The notes under the pieces were generated by a model. The model was given only the letters and a program-made list of their open reading frames with translations. It searched no databases and was not told the origin of the DNA. A stretch of 64,000 nucleotides of DNA from Ashinkailepas kermadecensis (Eukaryota > Arthropoda > Thecostraca > Neolepadidae): assembly GCA_034440615.1 (NCBI GenBank), contig JAOTOM010004278.1, positions 192,039 to 256,038 of the forward strand, written 5' to 3'. Positions 22,981 to 33,944 of this stretch are shown piece by piece; positions within the stretch are counted from its first letter, which is position 1; every line of letters begins with the position of its first letter. The position numbers were made by a program, and so were the translations under genes.

Positions 22981-25430
22981 GCTGTCGTGGCATCATGTAA
23001 GATGTGGTGGTCAGCACTAAATGCTCTTAGAGCCAATAGGCTACTCTATAATCCAACACAATTGTGTTGCTCAATGCTCAGCAACGACGTATATAACAAG
23101 ACGTGTTCCTAATGGCATGAAGATCTGTTGATCAGAACATTCGCAACAACATTGGGAACTAACACCTAATAAGAAAAAAGCAGTAAGATTCAGGAAAGTG
23201 GAAGCTTTCCAGATATCTAGAGCTGGGTGGGTCCTGATCCTGACAATCCCTTACCCCTCACCTTTCCACCCATGTTCATATAGACCATAGCGTAAAACTC
23301 CGTTAACGTAACTGTACACTTGCCTTGAATTTGCTTGCAAAATCCACTCGTTTCAAAGGCTATGAAAATGACTATGGTCCAGCGCGCCTCTAAACACTCT
23401 CCACCCTCCCCCCGGTTTCTGGAGTTCGTGGGTCCTGGGAGATAGCGAGCTCTATACATTTGAAAATTTAGGGGACTTTTGGGATTTTGAGGATGCCCAG
23501 ACACCTGGATAAGATGTACTGGGAAATGAAGAGCCTCTGGGAATTTGGAGAATTTGATGTGCCCCTGTATGCTGGGGGAGTGCCGAGAGTTAGAGGACCA
23601 GCTGAGAAAAGGAGTGGTTTCTGGGACCTGAAGTAGGCCCATTGAAGCTGGAGGGGCCCTTAACCCGCGCCGTCTTTCGGTCAAATCCTCACACCCCGTC
23701 TCGGAGGGCGGGTGATACAACCCCCACCCCCTAATTTTCAAACTAAGCGTCGCACGAAAACAAAAGAGGTGTCATCGGAAAGCGCTCGACGAGTAGGGCC
23801 AGAAACTACCCCCCAAAACGTGTCCTCCCCAAAAAGTGACATCACTACGGGAGTCTATGTTTTCACAACTGGCTTCACGTTTTTGGCTCTGGGAGTTCAT
23901 TTCGGGGGAGATTTGAAGAAAAAAATATTTGGGGTCAGAAAAGGAAGGCGAAATCGAACATGGGCCCAAATTTTTTGCCCACGCAAGAATCAATTCTTTT
24001 TTAAATAAAAAAATGCTGAGTTCTCAATTTTCTTTTATTTTTATTTTTCTAATGGGTACCGCAAAAGTGAACTTGCTCACATATGAAAATGTTTACTTTA
24101 GCCAGAACCTTCGATGTTAGCCATAATGGTAAAATATGCAAAACTAATGTCATCAAAAACGAAAAAAAAATCAAAAATTTGTCTGTATGTTTTGTCTCCT
24201 CCCTAAAGATAAGCAAACGCTGAACGTTTCATTAAAATATCTTTATCCGTTAAAGCGTGATGACCGGTTTAACGTTTCTGGAGGTGACCTCACTTGACAT
24301 TGACTACCTAGTTGACCTTAGATGACCTGACCTAAGAATTTTCACACAACATGCCAAATTGATTTGAGGAAAGGTATGCCAAATTTCGGCGCGCTGCCGA
24401 GCGCCGTTCTTTCCCTGTCCGCGGAAAACCTTACGGGAGGCGCATATCAATCCCCCGAGACAAGGGTTAAGAACCCCCTTAACCCCCGAGGGTTAAGAAG
24501 ACTGGAAGGTCTCCTTGAAGAAGTCGAGCGGCTCCACTTCCGGCTGTATGCGGCCGCTTGTAGCTTGCTGACACTTGCAGGCGTTGGAGAGCTCCTGAGA
24601 GATCGTGTACGGTTTGGGCTTGAGGGCCCTGAGGGTTGCAGAGCCTCGAGCATTTGTAAAATTCAGGGCTTTCGAGACTAGGAATAGGAGCAGCTGGTGG
24701 CCCACAGTGGCCTCTTCCGACGCTGCCAAGGACTACTAATCATACAACTGGCATCAGTTTGGTATATTTTCGGAGGGTACATGCTCCTCCGACCTCCAAT
24801 GCAGATGTTAGTCCTAATGTGTGCTCACCCATAGCTGAGCAGGGAAGTTCGAGAGCGGAATCTTCGCTCAACAGATCTGTACTGGAGTTGGCGCAAACAA
24901 GATGCTCCAATATGTTACTACTCTGTCAGGATATGTACTTACTCTGTGGCACCGAGGTCGGAGTCCAACAACGTGTTGTCATCCCTAACAACGTGTTGTG
25001 ATCCCCAACAACGACTTCAACACCAAATAGCACCCTAATAGAAGTCTAATAGCAGTGCAGACCTCCCTCAGGCCACAATAGCGAATTGGCAGGCTTCAAC
25101 GACATGGAACGCCCAACATTGATACAGGGACTCAACATCAGTTCGAGCGCATTGGCACAGCAGCCCAAAGCCGCCAACAGCAGCCAAAGCGACTCAACGG
25201 TCATTCGCCACCATAATGTGTTAATGACTAAGTGTTAAGGTGCTCAGAAGTTCATGACATTTTACCCAGAGTTCCTTCCTTCCTCTTTATAAATGAAATT
25301 CACGAAGAAAATTCCTCCTCATGAAATGTTACCGAGTGGGCAAAATTGTTCACAGGAATAACATGTCATGGGAAGTCATGTGTGCCTGAGGTCGACGGTG
25401 GCCATCCAAGCTAAGTAGTACATCTGGTTG
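22981..25430. other. Intronic/intergenic stretch, no gene recognised
   Basis: Several open frames of 60-170 codons, none with recognised motifs. A minus-strand frame at 24729-24493 ends ...VEPLDFFKETFQSS and looks protein-like, but I cannot assign it. GAGGGTTAAG-type inverted motifs lie around 24466-24500. Confidence 0.35.
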
Positions 25431-25439
25431 CAACAGCCT

Positions 25440-27440
25440 TCAGCATTTTAGTCCTGACTATTTGTATGCTGCACTCTCTCGCTCAAATATGTTTTGACCT
25501 GCCCACGCTGCATTAAACGTTGGTATGCCCACGGTGATAAATTATTCGCGAAATAGGATGGAATTTGCAACTTACCGAACACTGAATCAACATCCTTCCC
25601 AAAGAAGTGTCGACATCGTGCTTCTTGGTGGGTATTTGTGAAGTATTCATGCTTCGTTTCTAACCGTACCCCATTTACAATTATCATCCTTATGTTCACC
25701 GTAACGGATCCGTTATCGTGATAACGAACACCTCGCATCGCAATTCCAGGTGAAGGGATTACCTAATGATGTGCTACGTTTTACAATACCAGTCTATAGC
25801 ATACGTTTTTGTATCGTTATCGTTAATATCGGTATCCACAAATTAGATACTTCTCGAAATACGAAAAACTGGAAGTCATATGTATACAATTGTTTCAAAT
25901 CTGGGTTTGCAGTACTTAAGATTTTAAATCAAATTATTTAATAGGAGATTTTGACATCCTGCTGTACTCATGTCGACATCTCACACCTAACGAGAAATCA
26001 TTAGTTTAACAATGTATGCCCATGGTGCCAAAAGTTTTTTGGGTTTGACATTGAGCTTGGGCACTCAAAAATAAGTACTCCTTCGCTCATTATGAAATCC
26101 CGATTGCTTTTCTGGTTGTCAAGTACCCTCACCTCCTCTTTGGAAAATTCGGCATATTACCTCCAAACAAAAACGTCGAAAATATCGCTTTGAACTGCAA
26201 AAAGATACTTCTTTTGGCGTCCCCACGCCCTAAGAAGATCTTGCCTGCATGCCTGCCCAAACGCTCCATGTCGATGAACCGAGTTAATAGGGACTTTATC
26301 TTTGGCCCATTCCATGACAAAGTGGACAAGTGAAAGGGCCAAAATAACACCCAATATTTTATATTTTTATGAAAATATTTGTATGGGGTTATCCGATGCA
26401 CCGAATCCAGCTGTGCCGTTTTTAGAAAGATCAGGTCAACGGTCAAGGAGTTATAGCCTCTGGAATTTTTAGATGTCACCTAACCAGGGTGTCTTTTGAG
26501 GTCTTTACTCAACGAAGAACAATCTGAATTTTTCAAAAGTATATATCGATGAATTCACAATGACCCACTGCATCTTTTGAATATTTCGAAATATTCTTTT
26601 ACTGGATATTTGAAATCGTAACATCGTGACATAAAGTCACGTGACCTATTTTACCTTTCGGGACAGTCACAATGCGATTCGAAAAAGCGCAGAAATGAAG
26701 TTTGATATCTTATCTTCCGAAGCAAAAAATAAAAAAAGGGTTTTGCTCCTAAAACTCTACATTTCCGTTCAAAAATAGGCATGCGTGGTTGTTTTTGCGC
26801 TGGTTTATCGTTACCTGTATAACTGTGTATATAGAACGGTGTATTACTGAAATGCAAGGCTTTTGACGTTCGAGGCACATTATGGGACAGTGATAAATTT
26901 TTCGTCAAATAGAGTGGAATATACCACTTTCTGGACTCTGAATCGATATCCCTTCCAACGGAGTATCGACATCCCGCATCATGATGAGTCGTTATGAAGT
27001 CTTCATATCTAATTTCCAACAGCATCTTGTTGACAAGTATCATGCTGATACTCACCATTGCGGATCGTGCTGCACACACATCTCTTAGTACAATTCCAGG
27101 TACAAGGATTACCTTTGATGTGATCTGTTAAACAATATCAGTTGATAAGGATAGGTATTTTGTATTGTTGTCACTAAAATAGTTACCTGTAAATTAGGCA
27201 TCTCAAAGCAAAGGAAAAAGGCGCACATATGAGTATGCTGTTGTTGGATCGGAATTGTGTTCAAAGAACTTATAATTTCTGTTAGATGATATGGTTTCCA
27301 TGACAAAATTCGACATCCTACTGTACTCGTTTCTACATCTCACACCTAATGAAAAACCATTATTTTAACACTGATGGGATGATAATGTTAGTCATCTGAT
27401 CTTGAATGTTGTGTTGCACAAGTGTTCTAACTCGTGAGGT
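25440..27440 (-). repeat. Diverged dispersed repeat family, two partial units
   Basis: Segments 25500-25990 and 26890-27360 are direct diverged copies of each other, sharing the order GATAAATT..., ...ATCGACATC..., AATTCCAGGT.AA.GGATTACCT. The stretch 26130-26640 is a reverse-complement relative of 33230-33620 and of 29700-29984, as shown by the GACTATAACTCCTTGACCGT and GATCTTTC blocks. No coding capacity is recognised, so the class of element is unknown. Confidence 0.55.
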
Positions 27441-28252
27441 CAAGGGTTAAAAAATGGCAGAAATGTTTTCAAATTGTGGTAGTAGATGATTTATGAGTTA
27501 TACCTTACCATGAATTACAAGGAGAGAGATGCATCCATAATATAGCAATCACATTCCGATAACCGAGAAACCATTCGCACAACCATTTATTGCCTCGCGA
27601 AACTAAAAATCTGCGAATGTAGTGAAATATCAGGATGGGCACAAACAAGGGGTGGCACCGTGTTTGGGTGCCCAGTGCTCACTGCTCACTCTCGCTGAAC
27701 GTGCTGCCTGTGAAGCGAGGAAATTTCGGAGGGTGTCGGACGCAGTCAAGGTGAAATTAAGCTATTCTATGAGTCGGACCAGATCAGCCGGATGTGTCTC
27801 GGCAAGACCGACCGAGTCACGGTGCGACAGGTTGATGAAACCAAAAGCAGAGTTCGGAAAAGGCTTCCTTTTGGAAATTTGTGTGAGATATATGATCTAT
27901 ACAAGCATAACTCTGAAAACCCTCGCACCGGCTTCTTAACCTTTGCTGCCCTTCGTCCGAAGCATTGCGTCTTAGCAGACAGCAATGGGACGTACTCGGT
28001 GTGCATGTGAACTTATCAAAACCCAATACTGCTCATATCCGCTCTCGGCCTTCCCGGTCTCAAATACCGTAACCTCTTCGATCACGCTGTCAGTATGTGA
28101 CACGTAAAACTGTGATTGCATGATGCACTGCCCTGTGAGGACTGCCCTGGTGAAGCGGGGTGATGCACTTTCTGGGGATTATCCTCTCGGACAAATCAGG
28201 TGAAGAGATTTAAGGTGATTTAGCCCCAGATGATGACATGGATAATGAGATT

Positions 28253-29075
28253 AGGTACAAACAGTGGATGAGCACGCATCGCTGTACACTCGCAGAAATA
28301 GTCTAGACCAAAGAGCTTGCATATAAGAGCAAGTATGCGATACTTGAGCCAGCAAACCGTGAAGCTGATCAGACACCACTTTGTGGCTGACGAACAAGGT
28401 CAGTACTTCACCTGCGCAAAGGCTACTGCTAAGGAGGGCGAAGCGATTATCTGGTACGATTTCGCTGAACATTCTTTATTTGTGGTGTAGGATGCAGCTC
28501 AATGCTTCCACTGGGATTCGTCCCAGTGTACGGTGCACCCGTTTGTAGTGTACTGGCGTGAGGACGAGGTACTGCTATATCTATGGCCATCACAGCTACT
28601 GCTATATCTCTGGCGGCACAAAGCACAACACCGACATGATGCATGCGTTCCTGCAATGGGCTTATCCCAAAAATTCAGACTCCAGTACATGACCTAAAAA
28701 ATATTTATTTCACACACATCAGTATTCGAATAAGCATGACTTCGTCAATATGTGTCACCATCAGACAGATTTTTGGGTATCCTGTGAGTGGCTTTTTTGT
28801 CACATCTCATGGCAAGGGCGCTTGCGACGGCATCTGGGGCACAGCCAAGCGTGCCGAGGCTCTAGAAAGTCTAAAGCGCCCGCTTAACAACCAGATACTG
28901 ACGGTGGGGGGCATGTTTGAGTATCTGTTGCACAAGCTAGCCAGATGCATCAAATTCATATTTGTATCAAAGCAGGAGGAAATGGACGTCACGACCCACC
29001 TCACCGAGCGCTTCTCAAAAGCCATCACGGTGAAGGGAACACAGGGGTACCACAATTTCGCACCAGTGAACCACA
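28253..29075 (+). pseudogene. Broken copy of a multicopy animal gene family (HGKG.CDG motif)
   Basis: Read with frame switches, this matches a family of uncharacterised proteins found in many copies in invertebrates and some fish. Landmarks in order are WMSTHRCTL (28262), DAAQCFHWDSSQCTVHPFVVYW (split by a stop near 28489), HDFVNMCHHQTDFWVSCEW (near 28740-28790), SHGKGACDGIWGTAKR (near 28806) and TERFSKAITVKGTQGYHNFAP (near 29000-29070). Several stops and at least three frame changes make it non-functional. Copy number and a D/E-rich core suggest a transposon-linked origin, but the function is not known to me. It lies in the long intron of the METTL25B-like gene. Confidence 0.6.
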
Positions 29076-29659
29076 GTGCCGTAATAGTTCATGAACTGCT
29101 TACCGATGCGGGGCGCGTGTTAATAGCAGTTGGGTGAAGTGAGACGTGTTAGTGTGCGCGCTGATACAGATTGTGTTGATTAATATTATCGCAGTGACAG
29201 ATCATCAGTCTGAACTGGGATTCTGACAAGGTATGGGATGATCTGCAGATCTGTAGGTCATTACGTTGCATTGCATTATAATACTGTACTGCAACAGTAT
29301 TGCATTGCATTGTGTAATTGTTACTTTATTTTATTACACCGATGTAGACGGCTCATGATCCAATGCGATTCATTTCAAGCTCAGCATGTGTCAATGGATG
29401 TGTTGACGCCAAATTTGTTCTCAAGCAGTTCAAGATGAATGCGCCCACTCAGTCAATGAGGTTCATCTTTTCGGTTCCAGAATGTGGGGTTTGAAACGCC
29501 AGAAAATTGATATTACAGTGATTGGCGGTGATAAAACCCTTCAGTGTTGTCGGTGGAATATGATCGTACATTTTTGACATGCTGACATTGAGGCAGAAAT
29601 ATATTGCATAAGGTGAAAACATTTATATTGCTTTTCTCTTTACAAGTGACGATCTAGGA

Positions 29660-29984
29660 CTTCACAAATCACCCTTCATCGCCTATGAATTTCCAAAATA
29701 GCATTGTGACTGTTTCGAAGGTCCAACTAGGTCACGCTATCTTAGGTCACAAGCTCACGATAAAAAAAAACGCGTGAACAAAAATTTCTAAATTGACACA
29801 AGATGCAGTGGATCATGGACGAGTTCAGCGATATATAGCCTCGTGCAATTCGTGTTACTCTTCATTGAGTTCCAGGTATCCAAAGACTAAGGTGGCCTCT
29901 AAAAAAATGTTCGATAATATAGCCGTTTAATCGTTGCTTCGATCTTTCCCAAAATTCCACAGCTGAACTATAGAAATAAACTAC
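29660..29984 (+). repeat. Dispersed repeat family copy, left part, split by the Penelope-like insertion
   Basis: Related to 33225-33480: the same order of TTGTGACTGTT, TAGGTCACG, AAGATGCAGT, ATATATA and TCTTCATTG blocks. It is interrupted at 29984 and resumes at 32634 beyond the insertion, so the repeat was there first. Confidence 0.6.
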
Positions 29985-30066
29985 ATTGCGTGTAAAGAAA
30001 ATATACGACCTTCAATATATACCAGGAGGTGCTGAGTTGACATCAAAAGTAACGATAAAGATTATA

Positions 30067-30112
30067 CTTTATTACTCAACGTTTCGGCCAGGAGCCATCG
30101 TCAGGAGTAATG
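30067..30112 (-). ncRNA. Hammerhead-type ribozyme motif in the left Penelope-like terminal repeat
   Basis: On the minus strand: stem I strand ATTACTC (30111-30105), core CTGACGA (30104-30098), a GGCT/GGCC stem II with a CCT loop, GAAA (30085-30082), then ACGT as a minimal self-complementary stem III, and GAGTAAT (30077-30071) closing a 7-bp stem I. One extra U lies between the core and stem II. Very short stem III hammerheads acting as dimers are known from Penelope-like elements. Cleavage is predicted, not shown. Confidence 0.7.
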
Positions 30113-30376
30113 AAAAAAGCTCAAGCTTAAAAATTGAAAAACCACGCGGGAAAAAAACGTGCAAAAAGACACCTGAAATGCAGAAAAGCCTCCTCAGTGG
30201 TGCAGACACTCACAGAAACTCCAAACCAGAAACAAACTATGTCAAGAAGGAATCCTCTGAGGAAGCCCGAGCCGATGGTCCATATACATATCGATGCATA
30301 CACTCACGCAAATATATAGACACATATCCAATATAACGCATAATACATAAGATATATAATTTATGTTTATGTAATT

Positions 30377-31099
30377 TTATCTAATATACCAAGACGTCGT
30401 TTGCGTGTTTAGTTGCGGCCGTAGATTACGTATATGTAGAGATTCGAGGACCTTCAGATCAGCGTTGTCCCTGGCTGTTGCTAGAATTTCTACTTTGAAG
30501 TTTGTGTTAGTGTCGCTGTGTTCCATGTTAGAATGTTTGTCGATCATGTGTTCGCCTAAAGGTGTGTATGCTCTCCGAAGTCTGGCATCTCCCAAGTGCT
30601 CATTGTACCTATCCCTGATGCTACGTTTGGTTTCACCGACATAAAATGTTCCAAGACAGCGATTGCACGTTATTTTGTAAACTACGTTTTTCCGTGTGCA
30701 TCTACCTTTGAGCCCGTTGATACAGGTGTGGCACGTTCTCCTACCAGCAGGGCATGGCGGCATTTCCAGGGCTGAGCGGACCAGGTAAGATTTCAGCGTA
30801 TGTCCGCTAGTCCAGGCTAGCCTAACATGGTTTAGATGAGACGAACGGATGGCTGCGTTTACCTGTCGACATAGTTGGTCATCGACAAAAGGAAGTCTCG
30901 TGTAAACATAGTTGGGATTGCTACCCGCTCGATGCCGATGTTGACCACCGATCCTACTCCTGTTGTGAGGGTGAACAGCACGAGCGGCGGAGTGTACCCG
31001 ATGTGCTGGGTATCCGTTTTCCAGGAAAAGAGTCGTCATCTTCGCAAGGCTCCGCTCGCATGAAATAGTATCGGAGGAGACTCGTGCTGCTCTCCTCAT
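30377..31099 (-). CDS. Penelope-like element C-terminal part with GIY-YIG endonuclease, left copy
   Basis: A 240-codon open frame on the minus strand. After a linker it reads CHTCINGLKGRC (a cysteine pair), VVYKITCNRCLGTFYVGET (the GIY-YIG core, with Tyr pairs and GET) and RDRYNEH (the catalytic Arg-Tyr..His region), then PLGEHMIDKHS. The nuclease makes the target nick for retrotransposition in this class. The frame is intact to its stop, but the reverse transcriptase upstream is missing, so this is a 5'-truncated copy. Confidence 0.85.
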   Translation of the reverse strand: MRRAARVSSDTISCERSLAKMTTLFLENGYPAHRVHSAARAVHPHNRSRIGGQHRHRAGSNPNYVYTRLPFVDDQLCRQVNAAIRSSHLNHVRLAWTSGHTLKSYLVRSALEMPPCPAGRRTCHTCINGLKGRCTRKNVVYKITCNRCLGTFYVGETKRSIRDRYNEHLGDARLRRAYTPLGEHMIDKHSNMEHSDTNTNFKVEILATARDNADLKVLESLHIRNLRPQLNTQTTSWYIR

Positions 31100-31107
31100 T
31101 TGGGATG

Positions 31108-32180
31108 GAGGTTTAGCGAATTCTTTTATGCACCGCCTTGAGTCGATCTTCTTAGCTTCGTATGATTTGAAACCAGCTCTCTACATGAGGTATATAGACG
31201 ATATTTTTGGTGTTTGGACACATGGCTTGGCCTCTCTGCTCGACTTCTTTGCAGAAATTAACCAACAACATTCCAGCATCAAGTTTACCTTATAACACAC
31301 TGGTCATATCAGTTCGATCCATTTCCTTGATACGTTGTTTGTAGTTCAGGCTGATAGGAGCTACACCACCGAGCTGTACTTTAAACCAATGGCAGCACCC
31401 ATCATCTTGCACTATGATTCGGCCCACCCGATTGCCACTAAAAAGGCCGTTCTAACATCCCAAATGAGGAGAACAGCACGAGTCTCCTCCGATACTATGT
31501 CATGCGAGCGGAGCCTTGCGAAGATGACGACTCTTTTCCTGGAAAACGGATACCCAGCACATCGGGTACACTCGCCGCTCGTGCTGTTCACCCTCACAAC
31601 AGGAGTAGGATCGGTGGTCAACGTCGGCATCGAGCGGGTAGCAATCCCAACTATGTTTACACGAGACTTCCTTTTGTCGATGACCAACTATGTCGACAGG
31701 TAAACGCAGCCATCCGTTCGTCTCATTTAAACCATGTTAGGCTAGCCTGGACTAGCGGACATACGCTGAAATCTTACCTGGTCCGCTCAGCCCTGGAAAT
31801 GCCGCCATGCCCTGCTGGTAGGAGAACGTGCCACACCTGTATCAACGGGCTCAAAGGTAGATGCACACGGAAAAACGTAGTTTACAAAATAACGTACAAT
31901 CGCTGTCTTGGAACATTTTATGTCGGTGAAACCAAACGTAGTACCAGGGATAGGTACAATGAGCACTTGGGAGATGCCAGACTTCGGAGAGCATACACAC
32001 CTTTAGGCGAACACATGATCGACAAACATTCTAACATGGAACACAGCGACACTAACACAAACTTCAAAGTATAAGAAATTCTAGCGACAGCCAGGGACAA
32101 CGCTGATCTGAAGGTCCTCGAATCTCTACATATACGTAATCTACGGCCGCAACTAAACACGCAAACGACGTCTTGGTATA
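31108..32180 (+). pseudogene. Penelope-like element RT C-terminus plus GIY-YIG endonuclease, right copy, broken
   Basis: The plus strand reads the end of a reverse transcriptase, including the catalytic YIDD in MRYIDDIFGVW near 31194, and continues into the same linker and GIY-YIG domain as the left copy. Three defects are visible: an in-frame TAA near 31293 in the RT, a one-base loss near 31575 relative to the left arm that shifts frame, and a three-base insertion near 32070 that introduces an in-frame TAA inside the nuclease. The copy therefore cannot make the enzyme. Confidence 0.85.
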
Positions 32181-32458
32181 TCACATAAAATTACATAAAC
32201 ATAAATTATATATATTATTTATTACGCGTTATATTGGATATATGTATATATATATATATGTGCGTGAGTGTATGCACCGATATGTATATGGACCATCGGC
32301 TCGGGCTTCCTCAGAGGATTCCTTCTTGACATAGTTTGTTTCTGGTTTGGAGTTTCTGTGAGTGTCTGCACCACTGAGGAGGATTTTCTGCATTCCACGT
32401 GTCTTTTTGCACGCTTTTTCCCCGCGTGGTTTGTCAATTTTTAAGCTTGAGCTTTTTC

Positions 32459-32499
32459 ATCACTCCTGACGATGGCCCCTGGCCGAAACGTTGAGTAAT
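32459..32499 (+). ncRNA. Hammerhead-type ribozyme motif in the right Penelope-like terminal repeat
   Basis: Inverted counterpart of the motif at 30067. Core CTGACGA is at 32466-32472, stem II is GGCC/GGCC with a CCT loop, then GAAA, ACGT and GAGTAAT. Stem I has one mismatch (C-A) because the upstream strand is ATCACTC. Stem II differs from the left copy by one base (GGCC for GGCT) and keeps its pairing, exchanging a U-G for a C-G pair. Confidence 0.7.
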
Positions 32500-32633
32500 A
32501 AAGTATAATCTGTATCGTTACTTTTGATGTCAACTCAGCACCTCCTGGTATATTGAAGGTCGTATATTTTCTTTACACGCAATGTCTAAAACCCAGGAGC
32601 ATCTAAGAGCCATTCCACGTTGTATTAAACAAT

Positions 32634-33620
32634 GAAATAAACTACCCCTATATAAGTATTTTCATCGAGATATAGTGTAATCTGGCCCCTTCACTTGTCG
32701 ATTTGTAGTCGAATGGGCTACTTGCCACAATTCGGAGGGGACGAGTGGTCTAGGGGTAAGATGTTCGTCTCACAATCGAAAAGTTGTGGGTTCGAGTCTC
32801 ACCTGTCGCTATTCTTCGCCCGCGACCAATCGGCGTGAGAGATTGGCGACGCTACATGACTCAACGGTCGACGTGTCGTAAAACCAATAACCAACCAACC
32901 AACCACAATTCGGAGACATTTCTGCCTTTTGTTTAACCCTTGACCTCACAACGAGTTAGAACACTTCTGCAACACAACACTCAAGATCAGATGACTAACA
33001 TTCGCCTTCCATCACGTGGCACGAACATCAAAAAGCTTGTATTTCAGTAATATACAGTTGTAAACAAATATGAAAACAGATCACAATAAACTAGCGCAAA
33101 AACAGCCATGCATGCCTAATTTTTAACGGATATGTAGTTTTTTAGAGACAAAACCCTGTTTCTTTTATTTTTTGCTTCGAAAGATGAGGTATCGAACTTC
33201 ATATCTGCACTTTTTCAAATCGCATTGTGACTGTTCCGATAGTTGAAGTAGGTCACGTGACCTTAGGTCACGATGTCACGATTTTCGCCCGTGAACGAAA
33301 ATTCTGAACTAGCCAAAAGATGCAGTTAATTATTGTGAGTTCACCGATATATACTTTTGCACAATTCGGATTGTTCTTCATTGTGTTAAGGACCTCAAAA
33401 GACACCCTTGTTTGCTGACATCTCAGAAATACTCGAGACTATAACTCCTTGACCGTTGACCTGATCTTTCTAAAAATGGTACAGTTGGATTCGACGCATC
33501 AGATAACTCCACACAAATATTTTAACCAAAATGTAAAATATTGGGTGTTATGCTCTTGTCGATTTGTCGTGGAATGGGCCCTTTGTAAAAATCCGTCGTT
33601 GAATCCGCCCTTGTCCCCTG
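32634..33620 (+). repeat. Dispersed repeat family copies, right part
   Basis: Continues the repeat interrupted by the Penelope-like insertion (32634-32737), is interrupted again by a SINE, then runs on through a second diverged unit to about 33620. This unit includes GACTATAACTCCTTGACCGT and CTTGTCGATTTGTCGTGGAATGGGCC (split here: CTTGTCGATTTG, then TCGTGGAATGGGCC). The same blocks occur reversed at 26280-26480. Confidence 0.55.
32738..32902 (+). mobile_element. tRNA-derived SINE, copy 3, forward orientation
   Basis: The only forward copy in the window, and clear to read. The tRNA-like head starts GGGACGAG, the A box is at 32746-32756, the B box at 32789-32799, then the body and a tail of ACCA/CCAA units. 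Target-site duplication CCACAATTCGGAG lies at 32725-32737 and 32903-32915. It inserted into the dispersed repeat. Confidence 0.92.
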
Positions 33621-33816
33621 CAAAATTTGTCCCTCGGCCCAGTTTAAAAAATGAAGCTACGCACAAGAAGTAGACGATAAGAAGGCTAGATAAGATAAGA
33701 AGAATAGATAAGATAATAGGATGAAAGCTATGATTGTGCGCACAGGTGGTGCGCCATGTCGGCCGGCACCCACGGGCTGCGTCCACCAGACAGAGCCGGT
33801 AAGCGCTGTACACTAC

Positions 33817-33944
33817 CTGGCGGACTCGGGCGTGTCTGGCACTGTGTCCGTCATGAAGTCGGCCAGCTGCTGGCCGGACCACGAGTCCAGCGCCTGCTGC
33901 CAGCTGGCTGGGAGACGGCTCCAGTGGTCGCCCACGAAAAAATC
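33817..33944 (-). CDS. METTL25B: METTL25B-like gene, second recognised exon
   Basis: 128 bp on the minus strand. The acceptor GGGCAG precedes 33944 and the donor GTAGTG follows 33817. It reads DFFVGDHWSRLPASWQQAL..., the conserved N-terminal 'FF...W..LP..W' signature of METTL25/RRNAD1 proteins. It starts in phase 0, matching exon one (which ends ADAFVV), and ends with two bases of a codon that the exon at 21747 completes. The intron to that exon is 12.07 kb and full of mobile elements. Confidence 0.8.

Larger units (their letters stand above)
29985..32633. mobile_element. Penelope-like retroelement insertion, head-to-head inverted pair
   Basis: A 2.65-kb insertion bounded by the 12-bp target-site duplication GAAATAAACTAC (29973-29984 and 32634-32645). 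A minus-oriented copy (29985-31107) and a plus-oriented copy (31108-32633) share about 1.12 kb as near-identical inverted arms (29985-31107 against 31456-32583). The plus copy adds part of the reverse transcriptase and a further 50-base 3' tail. Inverted or partial duplicated terminal copies are typical of Penelope-like elements. Both copies encode a GIY-YIG nuclease and both ends hold a hammerhead-like motif. Confidence 0.85.
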
